DNA from: Rhizobiaceae bacterium
Lineage (GTDB): Bacteria > Pseudomonadota > Alphaproteobacteria > Rhizobiales > Rhizobiaceae
NCBI GenBank assembly: GCA_017640615.1
Contig: JAEPQK010000006.1
Coordinates: 1 to 64,000, forward strand
Direction: 5' to 3'
Length of the DNA: 64,000 bases
Shown here: piece by piece, positions 8,982 to 17,412 of the stretch
Layout: each line of letters opens with the position of its first letter
Numbering within the stretch: position 1 is the first letter of the stretch
Program-made: the position numbers and the translations under genes
The notes under the pieces: generated by a model
What the model saw: only the letters and a program-made list of their open reading frames with translations
Database searches by the model: none
Told to the model about the DNA's origin: nothing

Positions 8982-10062
8982 TGATGCCAACCTCATAGAG
9001 CTGCGGATGCCCGGTGCGATCCGAGGTGAAGATCACTGATCGACCGTCGGGAGCAAAGCGCGGATGCGGATGTGTGTGCTGCGGTGCGTAGACCTTTACC
9101 GGTCCGTCATTATAGGGAAAGGCTCTGCCCCAGTGGTCGCCCCGCGACGTCGCGTCCGAGCGGCAGAGGAACCTCGCTTGGTCGCTCTTGTTCATGCCTA
9201 GGTCGATCAAGTGCAGGCCGCGATCGGGGAAGTTGGTGTCACAGACGAGACAATTCCCCCAACGGTCAGGAGCGCCGTGCCATACAGGGAAACGACTTAC
9301 CCAGGTGCAATTGCCAGTCTCTACTGAGACGGCGCGCAATCCGTTCGGCCAGTCCACGAAAAGCACGCTCCTGCGCCCAGGCCACCATATTTCGTGGGTA
9401 ACCCACTGAAGGGCGTGCTCGCGCTCGTAGAGCCGCCTATGGCAGGTGCCGTCGCGGCGGATCAGCCAGACGCGATCGGTCATAGGGCCGGCATAGAGAA
9501 TGAGTTCGTCATCGTCGGGACAGAATTGCGGGTGACCGATCGTGTCGCGCTCGAGAATTATCTCGGTCGCCCCCGATTGGGTATCAATCACCAGGAATCG
9601 ATACGCTACGCCGATGTTAAGCGGGATTGCCCACCACCGACCGCTCGGTGAAAGCGCTGTAGTGCCCATCGCTGCACCCACCATTCCCGTCCCGCCCATG
9701 TCGCCACCGGAAAGTTCGGCGAGAGCTTCAGTCTTGCCGCTGCGCGGATCGACGCGCATGGCGACACCGTCAGCAACGAAATAGACGAAGCTGCCGTCGC
9801 GCGCCGGAATCACTGACCATTCCGACAACCCATCGATATCTGTCAGCTGCAGAAGATCGCCGCCGGCGCGGTGCTCCACAAATAACTGTGGCGCGCCGGT
9901 GCGGTGGGAGACGAATGCAAGGAAGTTCGCTGCTTCGTCGAATGCGTCGACAAAGAAGAAAGGATGATGATGAATGGCACTCCATGTCGTTATCTGCCGC
10001 AGCCGCCGCCCAGAGGCGGGCTCCTCGATGATCCGTCCTTCTGCCGGCCATCGCCTGAGCAT
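8968..10062 (-). CDS. Beta-propeller protein, oligogalacturonate-lyase-like
   Basis: A 364-residue protein built of WD40/TolB-type (PD40) blades. Repeating segments such as DRTGHPQLYEV, DTIGHPQFCPDDDELI and PRFAPDGRSVIFTSD are visible. The opening RRLRQITT and the HHHPFFF segment resemble oligogalacturonate lyases (Ogl, PL22), which cleave digalacturonate in the cytoplasm with histidine and metal ligands; several histidine clusters remain (IHHHP, HTHPHP). No signal peptide is visible, consistent with cytoplasmic action. Start and stop overlap both neighbours (1 base with the permease, 14 with the DUF1445 gene), so it is tightly coupled. Lyase or isomerase activity on an imported sugar acid is plausible but not demonstrated. 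Confidence 0.75.
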   Translation of the reverse strand: MLRRWPAEGRIIEEPASGRRLRQITTWSAIHHHPFFFVDAFDEAANFLAFVSHRTGAPQLFVEHRAGGDLLQLTDIDGLSEWSVIPARDGSFVYFVADGVAMRVDPRSGKTEALAELSGGDMGGTGMVGAAMGTTALSPSGRWWAIPLNIGVAYRFLVIDTQSGATEIILERDTIGHPQFCPDDDELILYAGPMTDRVWLIRRDGTCHRRLYEREHALQWVTHEIWWPGRRSVLFVDWPNGLRAVSVETGNCTWVSRFPVWHGAPDRWGNCLVCDTNFPDRGLHLIDLGMNKSDQARFLCRSDATSRGDHWGRAFPYNDGPVKVYAPQHTHPHPRFAPDGRSVIFTSDRTGHPQLYEVGINVDL

Positions 10063-11984
10063 CAGCGCGCGGCTTCCCGTTCGGGATCAGCAAAGACTAG
10101 CCGGGCGAGGCCGCCAGGGGAGGCACGGGCGGTAACCACCAGGCCGACGACCAGGCCCCAGCCGAGTGCCGAGCTCACAATCCAGGCTGCGCTGCCGAAC
10201 GGAGCTATCACTGCGACGAGGCCAAGGCCACCGGTCGCCACACGGGCACCGAGGCCGAGCGGTCGGCCGCACCAGCCGCCCACCGCGATGCCCCACAGAG
10301 CGGTCGAGGCAATCAGTGCTGCACTGGCGAGGGCGATCTCACCCGCTGTGCCGGAGAAAAGGATGGCATCGTCGAAGACGAAGCCAAAGGGAATGAAGAA
10401 GGCCACGAGGCTCATCGCGAAGGCGTAGAAGCTTGTTCGCATGGCCGAGGTCCCAGCCACGCCCGCCGCTGCGAAGGAGGCAAGTGCAACAGGCGGCGTG
10501 ACCATCGACAACACGCAGTAGTAGAAGATGAAGAAATGGGCGGCGAGGCTGTCGATGCCGAGCTGCTTGAGTGCCGGCACGTAAAGAACGGCGCCGATGA
10601 TGTAGGCGGCCACGGTGGGCAGGCCCATCCCCATGATGATGCAGCCTAGGATGGCAAGGCCGAGCGAGAAAAATATTGAGCCGTCCGATAGCGATAGCAG
10701 GCTGTTTGCAAACTTCAGCGCCAAGTTTGACTGAACGGCTACGGCGATGATGAGGCCGATTGCTGCAATCGGCACAGCAACCTCGGCCGCTTGGCGCGGC
10801 GCATCCTCGACTGCAGCTACGAATCGTCCCGGGCCGATCCAAGTGCGGCGCCTTAGGAAGGGTGCGAGCAAGCACGAGCCCGTGGCCAGCACCGCTGAGT
10901 AGGACGCGGAGTAACCTGCCATCAGGCAGCCGATCAGCACCATAGGCGGGAGGAGCAGATGAATGCGTGGCCAGATCGGCTCCATCGCTGCCACTTCCTC
11001 CAGCGACAATGTCTTGAGGCCGAGCCGGCGCGCAGAAAGATCTACCACCAGCAGCAGGGCAAAGTAGAAGGCGGCCGCAGGGATGAGGCCAGCGAGCGCA
11101 ATGCGCGCATACGGGATACTCAGGAGCTCAGCCATGACGAACGCCGCGACGCCCATGATCGGCGGCATCAGCTGTCCACCTGTGGAGGCTATCGCCTCGA
11201 CGCCCGCCGCGCGCGTGGCGTGAAAGCCGCTGCGACGCATGAGCGGTATCGTAAAGACACCGGTGGCCGTCACATTGGCCACGGCGCTCCCTGAGATCGT
11301 GCCCATAAGGCTCGATGCGATGATGGCCGCCTTGGCCGCGCCACCAGTTGCCCATCCGGCGAGGCGCAATGCCACGTCGATAAACAACTGGCCGCCGCCG
11401 ATAGCTGAGTAGACTGCGCCAAATGCGACGAAATAGAAGACGAAGTGCACGGAGGTCGAGGTCGTGACTCCCAACACACCTGCCGTGGTCATAGTCGATA
11501 TCTCGATGGCGTCCGAAATGTCGAAGCCGCGGAAGCGTAGCCATCCCGGCACGAAGGGACCGAGAAAGGCATAAATGATGAATACGAGGAGGACGGCGAC
11601 AAGAATCCAGCCGACTGCCCGTCGAGCACCTTCCAGCAGCAGGAGCACCAGCACCGTGCCGGCGGCAACGTCCTGCCACAGCACGGGCGAGACGTTCTCC
11701 ATGCGCGTCGAAAGGCGGTCGAAGGCGATGAGGTAATACGCGCCGACAGCAAGCACAGCCATCAGGATCGCCGCGTCTATCGCCTTACGCGTGTGGCGTG
11801 GCAACGCCTCCGTTGTGAGCGGCCGCCACAGGAAAAGCAGGACAAGCGCAAAGATAAGGTGCACAGGCCGTTCGAGGAGCGGTTGCTGCGGCTCGAATAA
11901 GATCCAGATCTGAAACAGGATGAAGCCTGCTCCGATTAGGACGCGCGGATAAGCTAGACGAGAAAATGATATTGCGGATTCCAT
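10062..11984 (-). CDS. TRAP transporter fused permease (TAXI family)
   Basis: A 640-residue integral membrane protein that fuses the small (DctQ-like, about residues 1-150) and large (DctM-like) TRAP subunits, as is usual for TAXI-type TRAP systems. Many hydrophobic helices are visible, with large-subunit segments such as GTISGSAVANVTATG, followed by MRRSGFHATRAAGVEAIAS, and LPTVAAYIIGAVL. It would drive Na+ or H+ coupled uptake of a carboxylate delivered by the binding protein encoded just upstream (12058-13056). It overlaps the next gene by one base. No frameshift was seen. Confidence 0.92.
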   Translation of the reverse strand: MESAISFSRLAYPRVLIGAGFILFQIWILFEPQQPLLERPVHLIFALVLLFLWRPLTTEALPRHTRKAIDAAILMAVLAVGAYYLIAFDRLSTRMENVSPVLWQDVAAGTVLVLLLLEGARRAVGWILVAVLLVFIIYAFLGPFVPGWLRFRGFDISDAIEISTMTTAGVLGVTTSTSVHFVFYFVAFGAVYSAIGGGQLFIDVALRLAGWATGGAAKAAIIASSLMGTISGSAVANVTATGVFTIPLMRRSGFHATRAAGVEAIASTGGQLMPPIMGVAAFVMAELLSIPYARIALAGLIPAAAFYFALLLVVDLSARRLGLKTLSLEEVAAMEPIWPRIHLLLPPMVLIGCLMAGYSASYSAVLATGSCLLAPFLRRRTWIGPGRFVAAVEDAPRQAAEVAVPIAAIGLIIAVAVQSNLALKFANSLLSLSDGSIFFSLGLAILGCIIMGMGLPTVAAYIIGAVLYVPALKQLGIDSLAAHFFIFYYCVLSMVTPPVALASFAAAGVAGTSAMRTSFYAFAMSLVAFFIPFGFVFDDAILFSGTAGEIALASAALIASTALWGIAVGGWCGRPLGLGARVATGGLGLVAVIAPFGSAAWIVSSALGWGLVVGLVVTARASPGGLARLVFADPEREAAR

Positions 11985-12017
11985 GGGAGTTTACCGCCAA
12001 TGGAGCATCGGGGATAA

Positions 12018-12047
12018 GGGACGTGCGCATGTGTGCGCGCACGTCCC
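12018..12047 (-). promoter_or_regulatory. Strong hairpin between TAXI binding-protein gene and TRAP permease gene
   Basis: GGGACGTGCGC, an 8-base loop, then GCGCACGTCCC: a perfect 11-bp stem in the 73-base gap between the two genes, 10 bases after the binding-protein stop. No T-run follows on the minus strand. It occupies the same operon position as the hairpins at 2780 and 22814, so it probably gives differential expression of binding protein versus permease. Confidence 0.7.
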
Positions 12048-12057
12048 GATCTTGCGG

Positions 12058-13056
12058 TTACATCCAGCCACGCTCCTTGTAATAGCGCTCGGCGCCCGAA
12101 TGCAGCGGTATACCCAAGTTCTCGGACTTGAACGCCTGCTCCGGGTCGAAATTCGCCCAAGCAGCATGCGCCTCGCCGAGTTTTTCTGCGTTCTCGATCA
12201 GAGTCTTCGTGATCTGATAGGCAGTTTCCTCGTCGAGGTCTTTGTGGGCGATCAATACCGTGCCGAGATCGGCACCTGTGTTGGCGCCGGACTGCCCGTC
12301 GAACCAAGGCCCATACTCGCCCGGCTTGAGACCGTTCTTGGCAAGAAGGTCGAGCGTCTCCTGCGGCAGGTCGACGAAGGTGACGTCACCGGTCAGGCTG
12401 ACCTCGGTGATTGTGGGATGGCCCTTGATGATCGTGTCGATGTATAGATCCGCCTTGCCGTCGCGGATAACCTCAGGAATCTGCGGCGTCGCGACCTGGA
12501 TGATCTCGCCACCATTGGCCTTGATCGCATCAGGGCTTGTGCCAACCGATTCCATGATCATGTGCGCTGCCGGCACCGCGCTTGAACCAGTCGGCTTGTA
12601 GATGACGCGCACCGGCACGTCACCGCCGAGCAATTCCGCGAGATTGTCAGTGCCGCGACTACCGATATAGTCGTTGCGAACCATTACGCCGACATGGACC
12701 GTATTGAGGCCGCCTACGAGTGCCCGGATGTCGGGTGCGGAAGCGCCTTCATACATGTCGTGTCCGTTGTGGGCCCACACCGCAGTCGCCACATTGGAAA
12801 GCGCTATCTCCGCGTCGCCGTTCTGAACTACCATAGGGTTGGCTACGCCACCGCCGCGGGCAATGACTTCTACTCCAGCGCCCTCCAGCTCGGGCTCAAG
12901 CATCTGCTCAAGCGTGGCGGCAAAGACATACCAAGATGTGCCTTCGCGCATTGCGCCGATGCGAATGTCGTCCTGCGCTGAAGCCCCTGTTATGGCGCCC
13001 GCGAGCAGCACGCCGGCGACGATGCCGCCGGCCAGTGTTTTCGTGATTTGCTTCAT
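12058..13056 (-). CDS. TAXI family TRAP transporter solute-binding protein
   Basis: A 332-residue periplasmic protein with a Sec signal peptide (about residues 1-28, ending GASA). The mature start DDIRIGAMREGTSWYVFA and the later IARGGGVANPMVVQNGDAEIAL are the N-terminal lobe features of TAXI proteins (TRAP-associated extracytoplasmic immunogenic). VIYKPTGSSAVPAAHMIM belongs to the ligand lobe. A good GGGAGGAA ribosome site precedes the ATG. TAXI proteins bind small carboxylates such as glutamate or 2-oxoglutarate in characterised cases. The ligand here is unknown, but the neighbours (aldolase, sugar-acid-type propeller, D-glutamate-cyclase-like protein) suggest an organic acid. Confidence 0.92.
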   Translation of the reverse strand: MKQITKTLAGGIVAGVLLAGAITGASAQDDIRIGAMREGTSWYVFAATLEQMLEPELEGAGVEVIARGGGVANPMVVQNGDAEIALSNVATAVWAHNGHDMYEGASAPDIRALVGGLNTVHVGVMVRNDYIGSRGTDNLAELLGGDVPVRVIYKPTGSSAVPAAHMIMESVGTSPDAIKANGGEIIQVATPQIPEVIRDGKADLYIDTIIKGHPTITEVSLTGDVTFVDLPQETLDLLAKNGLKPGEYGPWFDGQSGANTGADLGTVLIAHKDLDEETAYQITKTLIENAEKLGEAHAAWANFDPEQAFKSENLGIPLHSGAERYYKERGWM

Positions 13057-13085
13057 GTCATTTCCTCCCTTGTTTGATTATCGTG

Positions 13086-14030
13086 CTATTCCGCAGCCTC
13101 GCGCATAACCAAGCCGGCGTTGGCGACAGCTGCTTCAATCCGGGCCAACTCTTGGCCCTCGGGTTTCGAGGTTGGTGCGCGCACATTGTCATTGGGAAAG
13201 CGGCCAGCCAGCCGCATCGCCGTCTTCATGCGCGCATGGGCGTCGCCAGTCGGCTCGCCGAGCCCGTAGACAGCCTCCTTAAGCGGGTTGATGCGCTCCT
13301 GAATGACAGCCGCTCTTGTAAGGTCGTTCGCTTTCACCGCCGCGAAGAGCTCTGTGATCATCTCCGGGATGAACGAAGCGAAGCCGACCAGTGCGCCGTC
13401 GACGCCTTGGACCATTGTGGGCAGCAGATATTCGTCATGGCAGGTCAGGATGGATTTTTCAGGTGCGGTTTCGCGAATCGCCTTCACGTCTCGGGCGTAT
13501 TTGCTCATGTCGCGCGTGCCTATCTTGAAGGCCTTCACGAACGGCATTTTCGCGAGCGCCACGAGCGTCTCGGTGGCGTAGGAGGCGCGCGTCCAGGAGG
13601 GGTAGATGTGGACGATCAGATCGAGCTTGCTCTTCGCGCCAATCGCCTCAAAATACCGCAGCACATATTCTTGCCTCATACCGAACCGCAACCACATGTG
13701 CGGCGGCATAACTAGTGCGCCGGAAGCTCCCGCCTCCTCGAAGGCGTGGGCATGTTCAACGGCTTCGTTGATGCCTTCGCAGCAAATACCAGAGACTGTC
13801 GGCACGCGGCCACGCGCCTGATCGGCAACTACGCGGGTAACTTCGGCCCGCTCATTTTTGTCGAGTGCGAAGACCTCGCCGGTGTGACCGTTGGTTACGA
13901 GGCCGGTGATACCTTTGTGGGTCAAGAGCCAGTCGACAAACTGCCGCAACGCGGACTCATCGATCGATTCATCCTCGTGAAACGGCACCTGAAGAGCCGG
14001 TAAGATGCCTTTGTAATCCCATTCGTTCAT
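13086..14030 (-). CDS. Dihydrodipicolinate synthase/N-acetylneuraminate lyase family aldolase
   Basis: A 314-residue class I aldolase of the DapA/NanA superfamily. The barrel opens with LPALQVPFHED; the carboxylate-binding loop reads TNGHTGE in place of the usual GTTGE; the proton-relay tyrosine is in HIYPSW (about Y143) and the Schiff-base lysine is in AFKIGTRD (about K169). The altered loop and residues argue against true lysine biosynthesis DapA, so it is more likely a catabolic 2-keto-3-deoxy acid or related pyruvate lyase/dehydratase. It lies directly after the IclR gene and before the TAXI-TRAP genes on the same strand, so it probably acts on the transported compound. Confidence 0.85.
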   Translation of the reverse strand: MNEWDYKGILPALQVPFHEDESIDESALRQFVDWLLTHKGITGLVTNGHTGEVFALDKNERAEVTRVVADQARGRVPTVSGICCEGINEAVEHAHAFEEAGASGALVMPPHMWLRFGMRQEYVLRYFEAIGAKSKLDLIVHIYPSWTRASYATETLVALAKMPFVKAFKIGTRDMSKYARDVKAIRETAPEKSILTCHDEYLLPTMVQGVDGALVGFASFIPEMITELFAAVKANDLTRAAVIQERINPLKEAVYGLGEPTGDAHARMKTAMRLAGRFPNDNVRAPTSKPEGQELARIEAAVANAGLVMREAAE

Positions 14031-14057
14031 TGTTTTCTCCTTTCGATCGTTTGTGCC

Positions 14058-14870
14058 TCAGCCGTAGCCGCTCAAAACTGTCCCATTGGCCGCCAAAGCA
14101 GCTGCGATATCGCCGGCGGCCGCACGGATCGGCTCAAGCGCTGTCGCCACCATTTCTTCCGCGCCAATTCTCACCTTGGGTGCCGCAATACTGACAGCGG
14201 CGGTCCCGATGCCGTCACCGTCGAGCACCGGCACGGCCAGGATAAGGAGCCCCTCTGCTATGAAAGACTCCGAAAAGGCGTAGCCACGCTCGCGCACCTC
14301 GCTCAAATGCGCCAAGACACGCTCTCGGCCCATAGGCATGATTGGCAAGTGTTCGCTGGTCGGCGTGGCATCCAGCGTCGCAGCAACGAGGTCTTCTGGC
14401 AGGAAGGCGAGCAGGCTGTGGCCGATCGTGCTGCAGTAGGCGGGAATGGTCGTGCCGATCCTGATGTCGACCCCGAGCCGCGTGTGTCCCGCCCGCACCC
14501 GCTCCACATAGATTATGTCGCCGTCTTTCAGGATGCCGAGACTCGCAGCCTCGCCAGTTTGCTGAACGAGCCGGCGCAGAACCGGGCGCGCTATATCGCG
14601 CAGATCCATTCTCGCGATGGCATTGAAGCCAAGATCGGTGACTTTGAGCGTTAGCCGGAAGAGCTTTGTGCCCGGCTTCTTTTCAACATAGCCAGCCGCG
14701 GCAAGGGTATTGAGCATTCGAAATGCCGTCCCGGCGTCGAGGTCTGCTGTCGCAGCTACCTGCGAAATAGAAAGCTCCGGCGCTTCAGCACTGAACGCCT
14801 CCAATACTCGAAGCCCCTTCGCGAGGGACGCGACCATATTCCGGGAGTCATGGGCGGCTTCAGGCATCAT
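14058..14870 (-). CDS. IclR-family transcriptional regulator (aldolase/TAXI-TRAP operon)
   Basis: A 270-residue IclR-type regulator. The winged helix (about residues 13-75) includes LSISQVAATADLDAGTAFRM. The C-terminal effector domain carries segments such as YCSTIGHSLLAFLP and RERGYAFSESFIAEGL, matching the family's effector-binding pocket. It is the first gene of the minus-strand operon that runs down to 8166, 28 bases ahead of the aldolase gene, and probably controls it and itself. A perfect 8-bp inverted repeat 10 bases upstream of the start codon is a likely operator. Confidence 0.92.
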   Translation of the reverse strand: MMPEAAHDSRNMVASLAKGLRVLEAFSAEAPELSISQVAATADLDAGTAFRMLNTLAAAGYVEKKPGTKLFRLTLKVTDLGFNAIARMDLRDIARPVLRRLVQQTGEAASLGILKDGDIIYVERVRAGHTRLGVDIRIGTTIPAYCSTIGHSLLAFLPEDLVAATLDATPTSEHLPIMPMGRERVLAHLSEVRERGYAFSESFIAEGLLILAVPVLDGDGIGTAAVSIAAPKVRIGAEEMVATALEPIRAAAGDIAAALAANGTVLSGYG

Positions 14871-14879
14871 TCTCGTTTT

Positions 14880-14911
14880 TTCGGATTGCGAAACTTTTAC
14901 TGTAATCCGAA
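14880..14911. promoter_or_regulatory. Perfect inverted repeat, candidate IclR operator
   Basis: TTCGGATT, 16 bases, then AATCCGAA. It lies 10 bases upstream of the IclR start codon, in the promoter region of the minus-strand operon. The AT-rich spacer could include the -10 region. Position and symmetry fit autoregulation; there is no direct proof. Confidence 0.5.
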
Positions 14912-15133
14912 TTTAGCCCAGGTGCCGCATAGGTGCAAGTCGTTGGACGGCCATTCGCCTACTAATGGTCGCTCAAGACGCTCCAAGCGGTGCTGGGGGC
15001 ACCTGTTTCAGGCAATTGGAATTCACTAATAGGTATAGGAAACCGGTCAAACAGCGGGAATCCTGTCGGTTACCGTCAGTCCCGATTGCCGATCGCTATA
15101 ACTCAATCAACGAGTTATCGGAGATCGACTGCA

Positions 15134-15541
15134 TTGACCGGCACATCCAAGGCACCACACGCCAATACCAAACTCGCCATCTTCCTGCGCCGCCGCATCC
15201 TTGAGTTGCGGCCGCGCAAGAGCCAAGTCGACATCGCGTCCGAGGTCGGCTGGAAGAGCCGCAACATGATGGCAATGATCGCAGGCGGCACATCCAAGCT
15301 ACCGATCGACCGGGTTCCAGCGCTGGCGAAGGCGCTCGACGTTGATGCGGCGCTTCTGCTCAAGCTTACCCTCGAACAGCACGACACCATGCTGTGGTCG
15401 ATCATCGAGGATGCATGTGGGATGGCACTGACCGAGAACGAACGGAAGATCGTCTCGTTGATCAGGACATCATCGGCTGACAGTGATCCTGCTCCGGTTG
15501 GCAAGCTGCTCAGAGCTTTGCGGGAGGCATTCGGCGAATGA
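15134..15541 (+). CDS. XRE-like helix-turn-helix protein
   Basis: About 135 residues. The segment KSQVDIASEVGWKSRNMMAM, followed by LPIDRVPALAKALDVDAALL, is a Cro/C1-type helix-turn-helix domain (about residues 28-80). The C-terminal 50 residues are helical and unassigned. No ATG is available in frame after the region starts to look protein-like; I propose the TTG at 15134, which has GGAG 10 bases upstream, whereas the track ORF starts at 14990 with unlike-protein sequence. Its stop overlaps the next gene's ATG (ATGA). In this context it may be the regulator or antitoxin of the two small genes that follow. Confidence 0.65.
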   Translation: MTGTSKAPHANTKLAIFLRRRILELRPRKSQVDIASEVGWKSRNMMAMIAGGTSKLPIDRVPALAKALDVDAALLLKLTLEQHDTMLWSIIEDACGMALTENERKIVSLIRTSSADSDPAPVGKLLRALREAFGE

Positions 15542-15804
15542 GCAAAGCATATAGTCCGACTTCCCGCAGGCGCCGCGTGAGGCGGACGTCAGAGCGCATC
15601 ACTGACAGAGAGGACGCCTGGCTGACATTTTTGCGTTGCATCTGGCCCGACGGACTGCCGCCTCCCACGCTGGCCTTGGTGCAGGCCGTGCGGCTGGCGA
15701 TGTCCTCCCCGAAGCAGGTGAGCTCATGGGCTGCCGATCATGCCTCCAGCAAGCACGATGCATGTCCCAGTGAAGCGAAGGGCAGCGTCCGTGAGCGGCG
15801 ATGA
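15538..15804 (+). CDS. Small hypothetical protein, coupled to the HTH gene
   Basis: An 88-residue basic protein I do not recognise. The first part is arginine-rich (SRRRRVRRTSERITDRED) and the middle holds a short hydrophobic segment around TFLRCIWPDGLPPPT. Support comes mainly from the 4-base ATGA overlap with the upstream HTH gene and from the absence of a better frame here. Its end overlaps the next ORF, so one of the two starts may be wrong. Confidence 0.45.
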   Translation: MSKAYSPTSRRRRVRRTSERITDREDAWLTFLRCIWPDGLPPPTLALVQAVRLAMSSPKQVSSWAADHASSKHDACPSEAKGSVRERR

Positions 15805-16153
15805 CTTCGATCCGCGTTGGTTGGACGCGGCGATACCCGCAAAGCACTGGCACTTCCACCGACGCCTTTACGCACATTACGGGATCGTGCTCGCTCCGGG
15901 CGACTTCGGGTCGATGCTGCGGGATATCAAACGGGGAAGGGCGCAATGGCTCCGGGATATGGGCGGCGGCAAAGAACTCTTCGCTATCCGCATCCGCAGC
16001 GACTTCGAGCGGATCTACCTTATCGTGAAACAGCGTCATTATGTGATTACCGTCCTGCCGCCGACCTCCGACCTCCGCAAGCTCCGTCTGCTGCGCGATC
16101 TTGAAGGGGGAGGGGCGAAGGTCCGGGTCGTGCCGAAGCGCACGGAGGATTGA
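15740..16153 (+). CDS. Hypothetical protein, possibly toxin-like
   Basis: Up to 137 residues. The conserved-looking core is HWHFHRRLYAHYGIVLAPG, then a helix, then the strand pair AIRIRSDFERIYLIVKQRHY. Short beta-strands with basic residues after a helix recall RelE/ParE-type or BrnT-type toxins, but no family is certain. The start is unclear: ATG 15740, ATG 15758 or GTG 15791 are possible, and the last has AGGG upstream and a smaller overlap with the previous ORF. With the HTH gene it could form a toxin-antitoxin-like module; this is a hypothesis from size and order only. Confidence 0.55.
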   Translation: MPPASTMHVPVKRRAASVSGDDFDPRWLDAAIPAKHWHFHRRLYAHYGIVLAPGDFGSMLRDIKRGRAQWLRDMGGGKELFAIRIRSDFERIYLIVKQRHYVITVLPPTSDLRKLRLLRDLEGGGAKVRVVPKRTED

Positions 16154-16511
16154 GCGCGAGTAGCGCGCTGGTGCATCGGAGGTGCTGAGCTAGTTGTTCA
16201 CTTTCCCTAAACGGCCTCGCGCGCCTCGCAAGCCGATCTTCGTCGTGCGTGGAGAAGATCGATGTTGCTCGCAGATGCACTGCGTATTGTGCTCGCGAAA
16301 GATGGTTTGCGGAACCACTCATGAGCCGCAGCGGGGAACCAAGACGTTTCGTGCCTGAGGAAGCCACCGCCCCATGGACGCGAAGTCCTAGAACGGAAAA
16401 CCGCATAGCATCCGGATGCCTCGGGTCGCCGAGACTGCCAATTCCGGAGGCACCCATGTTCAAGCTGGATTGGTCGAGCAAGGCTACGACGCCGAATCAT
16501 GGCGCCGCAAC

Positions 16512-16574
16512 GTAAACATCATGACAAGTTAGGTAAACATCATGACAAATTAGGTAAACTTCTGTCAGGCAAAA
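16512..16574 (+). repeat. Three tandem 21-bp direct repeats
   Basis: Two nearly identical copies of GTAAACATCATGACAA(G/A)TTAG at 16512 and 16533 are followed in the same 21-base period by a diverged third copy beginning GTAAACTTCTGTCAGG at 16554. An inverted GTTTAC lies at about 16629. Such periodic sites are typical of transposase or recombinase binding sites at an IS end, or of replication iterons. No transposase gene lies next to them, so they look like an orphan end. Confidence 0.7.
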
Positions 16575-16587
16575 TTGCCAAATTTTG
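16570..16587. repeat. Short AT-rich inverted repeat
   Basis: CAAAATT, four bases, AATTTTG, immediately after the tandem 21-bp repeats. It may be part of the same protein-binding end structure. Too short to assign a role. Confidence 0.4.
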
Positions 16588-17043
16588 TCAATTCACCAGG
16601 CTCCAACAACAGAATTACGGCAAATAAGTTTACACTAAACTGACAAAACAAGCCCAAAATTTTTATTTTCCCTCCGCGTCGGGCCGGCTGCTTACATTCG
16701 AATCGCTTGCCAACGGGTCTGAATCGTAGGGAAATCAGCAAATACGGCACGATAACCACCGAACTGGTGAACCGTTATGCAGCTAGCCGGCTGGTGTCGC
16801 CTCGAAAATCGCACGGCCGCGAGCTAGCCCGTTGAGCGGCAAGGCTGAATATCTATCGCCACGACAAACGCCGCAGGCATTACAAACGGCGTGTCGATGT
16901 CGACGATCGTCTTGAGCCTTTGGTCGAGCAGGCACTACTACCTCGCGGATTGACAGTCGAAGATCGGGCGCCGGCAGCCGCTTCAGAATAGTTTGGGTCG
17001 TTCGGCACAATTGCAGGGTGCACGCCGCGATAGATGTGCCCGC

Positions 17044-17105
17044 CGATTGGGGTTTCCAGGCACCCATGTGCGGGTAGGGCTGGACGCTATCGCCTGCCCA
17101 TCTGC
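17044..17105. repeat. Dispersed repeat, copy 1
   Basis: About 62 bases beginning CGATTGGGGTTTCCAGGCAC resemble the segment at 29247-29308 (roughly three quarters identical by eye). Both copies lie in gene-poor stretches beside accessory genes. Probably a remnant of the same mobile or coding element; the reverse strand of both can be read as a related short peptide containing CLxTPI. Confidence 0.5.
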
Positions 17106-17412
17106 GCCCGTCTTACGGAGCCGGGCTCGAGCACAGAAACATGGTGGCCGACAAAGCGCGGCATCGGAGGCACCAGACCGACGTTCCGATGCTTAGCATG
17201 GGGACCGGCGTTCTTAACAGGCACATCGGGACCATCGATCTTTTGCGCGAAATAAGCTCGGTGCGTCCGCTGCGCTCGGCTGTGCACCCGACATAGCGCC
17301 ATTCGCTCACCCTTGCTCACCGGCGCGCTCCGAGACAGGAGAGCTGTCAGAGCGCTTTCGGCGTGTCGGCACGCGTCAGTGCGCTTCCCCTCTATCGGAG
17401 CCTATTTGCACC

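Larger units (their letters stand above)
16154..17412. other. Non-coding or degenerate region
   Basis: More than 1.2 kb with only short overlapping frames and no convincing protein. It holds an AT-rich block (about 16500-16680) with three tandem 21-bp repeats, a small palindrome, and a 62-base segment repeated near 29.2 kb. Short frames on both strands (for example 16249-16515) show no recognisable family. The stretch looks like eroded mobile DNA. Confidence 0.5.

Noticed and set aside
13086-14030. dapA of lysine synthesis
   Set aside because: The carboxylate-binding loop is altered and the gene is in an IclR-TRAP operon; a catabolic aldolase is more probable.
16154-17412. CRISPR array or large gene in the gene-poor stretch
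   Set aside because: Only three 21-bp repeats without spacers were seen, and no cas genes; open frames are short and unlike proteins.
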